Origin: an uncultured Poribacteria bacterium
Lineage (GTDB): Bacteria > Poribacteria > WGA-4E > WGA-3G
Reading direction: 5' to 3'
Assembly (NCBI GenBank): GCA_951813545.1
Contig: OX638352.1
Location: 992,001 to 1,056,000 of the forward strand
Length of the DNA stretch: 64,000 bases
Position numbers and translations under genes: made by a program. Numbering within the stretch: position 1 is the first letter of the stretch; each line of letters starts with the position of its first letter. The notes under the pieces were generated by a model that saw only the letters and a program-made list of their open reading frames with translations, searched no databases and was not told the DNA's origin. Positions 61,215 to 64,000 of the stretch are shown here, piece by piece.

Positions 61215-62451
61215 GTAGTCTGTCACAATTAGTTTGAAAGTTAATCTGAAATCTGGTATCCTTAGTCTCCAGTCAATAAATCTTCTAACTTGGAGTCTAT
61301 TATGCCAGCGAAACGATACCCTGTTCTACTTGACCGGAGCCAACGCGATTATCTGCTTGATCTGATCACTTCCGGCACCGAGTCGGCTCGGAAACTCACC
61401 CGGGGCAGGATCTTATTGAAAGCCGATGAAGGCGAGTTGGGTCCCGCCTACGCTGATAAGGAGATAAAAGAAGCTGTTGAAGTCTCAATACCTACTATTG
61501 AGAGAACTCGTAAGACCTTTGCCATTGAAGGCCTCACAGCTGCACTCACCCCTAAAAAGCGTTTGAAGCCATCAAGACCGCAAAAGTTTGATGGCGAAAA
61601 AGAGGCACATCTGATCGCTTTAGCGTGTTCTGAACCCCCCGAAGGACACGCCAGATAGACGCTGCGTCTCTTAGCAGAGAAAATGGTAGAACTCAACCAT
61701 TTTTCATCTGTTTGTCATGAAACGATAAGACGCACGCTAAAAAAAACGAACTTAGACCTTGGCTAAAGCAGCAATGGTGTATTCCCCCGAAAGCCTCGGC
61801 GGAGTTCGTCGCTGCGATGGAAAATGTCTTAGACCTCTATCAGCGTCCCGAAGCCGCTGCATATCCTTTGGTTTGTGTTGATGAAACGAGTAAACAACAC
61901 ATTCAAGAAGTTCGGCAGCCCCTGGGTATCGTCAAAGGTTCACCAAGCCGATATGATGCTGAATATCAGCGCAATGGTGTGAGCAATCTATTCATGATTT
62001 TCGCACCCCTTCAAGGCTTTCGGCATATTGAAGTCACTGACAAACGCAGAAGCATTGATTTCGCACATATCTGCCGAGATTTAGTGGCGCTGCATTTTCC
62101 AAATGCCGAAAAGATTATGCTGGTTTGCGACAATCTCAATACTCATAAACCCGCTTCCTTGTATAAAGCTTTTCACCCCGATGAAGCCCGGCGTATTGCT
62201 GAAAAGATTGAGTTTCACTATACACCCAAGCATGGCAGTTGGCTAAACATGGCGGAGATTGAACTCTCCGTGCTGTCTCGGCAATGTCTTTCAAGGCAGA
62301 TAGCCGACCAAGCCACCTTACAGCATGAGATACAGACATGGCAAACCCGAAGAAATGAGCAATCTGCGACTGTAAAGTGGCAGTTTACCACTGACGACGC
62401 ACGGATCAAACTCAAGAAACTATACCCTTCACTTTAAATGTGACAGACTAC
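61215..62451. mobile_element. IS630-family insertion sequence (inactivated), 1237 bp
   Basis: Perfect 13-bp terminal inverted repeats GTAGTCTGTCACA (61215-61227) and TGTGACAGACTAC (62439-62451), flanked on both sides by TA (61213-61214 and 62452-62453), the expected IS630/Tc1-mariner target duplication. The transposase inside has a nonsense codon. Confidence 0.88.
61302..62437 (+). pseudogene. IS630-family transposase with stop codon and A8 frameshift site
   Basis: First frame from ATG 61302 (GGAG upstream): MPAKRYPVLLDRSQRDYLLD to ALACSEPPEGHAR, then TAG at 61656-61658 where family members have Trp (TGG). The same frame continues TLRLLAEKMVELNHFSSVCH and ETIRRTLKK up to an 8-A run (61739-61746). 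A -1 shift there restores NELRPWLKQQWCIPPKASAE and the DDE core PLVCVDETSKQ, KIMLVCDNLNTHKP and IEFHYTPKHGSWLNMAEIEL, ending KLKKLYPSL. IS630 elements often use programmed -1 shifts at A-runs, so the frameshift may be natural, but the TAG makes this copy inactive unless suppressed. Confidence 0.85.
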
Positions 62452-62453
62452 TA

Positions 62454-62669
62454 GAGAAAATCATAGCAGTTCCTGCATCACAGATATACCTCACACTTGA
62501 AGAGTATATCGCTTTAGAACGCAAGCATTCCCCGATTCGGAAATAGTCAGATTTGTATTAAACACTACCACTAAGAAAAGCAGTGGATCTTCACCGATTT
62601 CCCAAACATCAGAAACCTCTGTCCCTCGTTTCAATTCAATGCGAATTGCCATTGCAGGGGATCTTATGA
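62454..62669 (+). pseudogene. Possible Uma2-family nuclease remnant beside the IS630 element
   Basis: Directly right of the IS, EKIIAVPASQIYLTLEEYIA followed by LERKHSPIRK and a stop at 62544 recalls the opening of Uma2-type proteins (T-x-E-E-Y-x-x-L-E). About 60 bases on, another frame gives HQKPLSLVSIQCELPLQGIL before TGA 62667-62669, which recalls their C-terminal end. The large middle part is missing. Too short to be sure. Confidence 0.3.
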
Positions 62670-62892
62670 ACTTGTCACTCGTTTAAATCTAACGGATGTG
62701 GAACACAGTGAAAGATTAAAAGAGAAAACTCTCAAACGAAAAGTGAAAATAAATTATATTGCTACGTCAATCGTGCGATAGAGAAGTTAAAATCTGATGA
62801 CTCGATAGAAAATCCAGAACGTAACATTTGGAAAATAATGTCGCTTGGGAGACAGCAGATCAGAAAAATCATTTACTAAAAGAGGTACTAAC

Positions 62893-63408
62893 ATGTTGTT
62901 AAAGATTTCAAAAGTGATCGAAAATTTGATGGTAGTTTTCGTCTTCGTTCTAATAGGTTGTGCTCCTACAATACAATTTGTTGTCCTTCGCGATGTGCCT
63001 GAAAATCCGTCATTTGTTGTCCTTCCCGCAAATGATCGTTTGTCTGAAGCAGGGTACGCCAATCGAATTGAACGTGCCCTGATTGCTTCAGGTGTTAAGG
63101 TAGTTCGGCGACCAGCGTTGAAAGAGATAAAAACGGTCCAGCCAGTCGGGCAAGCCAGAAATGCACGATTGCCTAAAACGACAGTAACCAGTGAATCTTC
63201 TTATGAGCTTGCTGATATTCATGCAGATTACATTGTGCAAACCTATCGGACTTCGAGACAAGTTAAAATATCCAAAAAGGAAACAGGCGAAATCTTAACG
63301 GTTTTGGTCGTGCCAGAATACGACTTTGATCCTGACGTATTAATGCCAGTTCAAAAACAGATTATTTCCGATACGCTGTTACACATGGGGATATTAAATA
63401 TAAAATGA
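62893..63408 (+). CDS. Hypothetical lipoprotein
   Basis: 171 residues from the ATG at 62893 (AGAGGT upstream); the open frame starts at 62845. A lipoprotein signal is present: VIENLMVVFVFVLIGCAPTI with lipobox LIGC, so the mature protein would begin at Cys and be lipid-anchored. The rest (VVLPANDRLSEAGYANRIER, ALIASGVKVVRRPALKEIKT, DIHADYIVQTYRTSRQVKIS, LLHMGILNIK) looks like a small periplasmic alpha/beta domain of the kind seen in DUF4136/GNA1162-like lipoproteins, but the family is not certain. No operon partners are visible. 62670-62892 upstream contains no gene. Confidence 0.6.
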   Translation: MLLKISKVIENLMVVFVFVLIGCAPTIQFVVLRDVPENPSFVVLPANDRLSEAGYANRIERALIASGVKVVRRPALKEIKTVQPVGQARNARLPKTTVTSESSYELADIHADYIVQTYRTSRQVKISKKETGEILTVLVVPEYDFDPDVLMPVQKQIISDTLLHMGILNIK

Positions 63409-63625
63409 CTTTCCAATGTCCTAAACCTTGTTTATAGGATGACTTTACGAAGCGAAGAGTGGAAAGGTGGAGGGATCTTCCATTGTTTCCACTTTTCTAT
63501 CGCTCTTCCATCTCATTCCACTTCATTGCTCTTTGTAGAAACGCCTCTGTTTCCTACACAGACACCTTATACATTTCAGGACAATTTCCTTGAATATGAT
63601 CTGATTTTGCGGTATTATAAAGGGG

Positions 63626-64000
63626 ATGAAAACCCAATTGCGAGACTACCCGCTAACAAGTACCATTATTAAATTGCAAACTGGCAGGGTCCAACTCACG
63701 CTTATAGAAGAACCCGATTGGTATCTTGAACAACTCAGTCGAGAGGACAACGAAGGCAAACTCTATCTTCCGTACTGGACCTACCTCTGGGAATCTTCGA
63801 TTGGTCTCGCTCTCTATATAGAGAAAATGGGTGCGCGATTAAAAGGCTCACATATCTTGGAGATTGGATGTGGATTTGGATTGACAGGAATTGTTGCCTG
63901 TCAGATGGGTGCACAAGTGATTTTCACGGACGCGGAACAGGAAGCACTCCGTTTCGCACACCACAACGCGGATCAGAACGGTGTTCACCAGTGTGCCGAT
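63626..64000 (+). CDS. SAM-dependent methyltransferase (cut by window edge)
   Basis: The first 125 codons are present. After MKTQLRDYPLTSTIIKLQTG and EEPDWYLEQLSREDNEGKLY comes LPYWTYLWESSIGLALYIEK, then the SAM motif ILEIGCGFGLTGIVACQMGA and VIFTDAEQEALRFAHHNADQ. The LPYW.Y.W.S sequence before motif I is that of the METTL21/Nnt1 protein methyltransferase-like family, also found in bacteria as PrmA-like enzymes. The ATG at 63626 is preceded directly by AAAGGGG, too close for a normal ribosome site, and by TATTAT (63612-63617) about nine bases away, so the message could be leaderless. The C-terminal half is outside the window. Confidence 0.8.
   Translation, partial: MKTQLRDYPLTSTIIKLQTGRVQLTLIEEPDWYLEQLSREDNEGKLYLPYWTYLWESSIGLALYIEKMGARLKGSHILEIGCGFGLTGIVACQMGAQVIFTDAEQEALRFAHHNADQNGVHQCAD

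Noticed and set aside
61143..61290. Possible tRNA or small RNA in the gap before the IS630 element
   Set aside because: No cloverleaf or conserved T-loop sequence could be built; the hairpin there is the IS end.
63439..63672. 77-codon ORF before the methyltransferase
   Set aside because: Low-complexity wording, no ribosome site, and it overlaps the methyltransferase start in another frame.

Overview
The window looks like a chromosomal piece of a Candidatus Poribacteria-like bacterium, or a close relative in the sponge-associated/marine PVC-neighbour lineages. The case is inference from gene content: Gfo/Idh/MocA oxidoreductases, dockerin-type secreted proteins with a FlgD-like C-terminal tail, LamG-like secreted proteins, a Reg_prop/Y_Y_Y/SpoIIE phosphatase, WD40 and TPR proteins, three copies of a very hydrophobic DUF6785-like protein, and a dense load of IS elements and short palindromic repeats. 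No rRNA, tRNA or CRISPR array was seen.

Layout. 1-7 kb, minus strand: the start of pyruvate phosphate dikinase, then a complete Pup-proteasome operon read mpa/arc-dop-pup-prcB-prcA-pafA from one strong promoter near 7.02 kb. This is the actinobacterial gene order in what appears to be a non-actinobacterium. 7-12 kb: a LamG-like secreted protein, a gene-poor stretch with mobile-element remnants, then a lolA-pgsA-thpR-recA run. 12.7-24 kb: cobalamin-dependent methionine synthase, a DUF58 protein, a large sensor phosphatase, and two Gfo/Idh/MocA oxidoreductases. 25-26.5 kb: repeats, a broken type I restriction-like gene and an antitoxin-like gene. 26.6-32.5 kb: a duplicated membrane-protein locus. 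The second copy is translationally coupled to an archaeal-type phosphopantothenate synthetase; the first copy keeps the same promoter but has lost that gene. 32.5-34.7 kb: a retropepsin-like protease and a MjaI-like type II restriction-modification pair. 34.8-38.4 kb: a heterodimeric ABC exporter whose second subunit appears to start at ATT. 38.7-44.9 kb: a WD40 protein, 6-phosphogluconate dehydrogenase, a HAD hydrolase and a D-2-hydroxyacid dehydrogenase.

45.2-52.4 kb is a transposon island. It holds an IS701-like element nested inside a broken IS1595-like element, two IS4-type elements and an ISAs1 element, with gene fragments caught between them. 52.4-61.1 kb returns to housekeeping and secreted functions: an SDR protein, a glycosyltransferase, a dockerin/copper-monooxygenase-like secreted protein, a fused homocysteine methyltransferase/methylene-THF reductase, a third DUF6785-like paralogue and a HypE/PurM-like protein. 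An inactivated IS630 element (61.2-62.5 kb), a small lipoprotein and the start of a methyltransferase close the window.

Two one-carbon enzymes (MetH and the MetF-like fusion) indicate methionine synthesis. The Pup operon provides a tagging ligase (PafA), a deamidase/depupylase (Dop), an unfoldase (Mpa/ARC) and a 20S core (PrcAB), so it should be self-sufficient. Short palindromes of the GGCGAGG/CCTCGCC type recur between genes, and one sits in frame inside a coding sequence. No clearly new defence or biosynthetic system was proven. The most promising leads are the Pup-proteasome operon outside Actinobacteria, the phosphopantothenate synthetase/membrane-protein coupled pair, and the repeat/MITE families.
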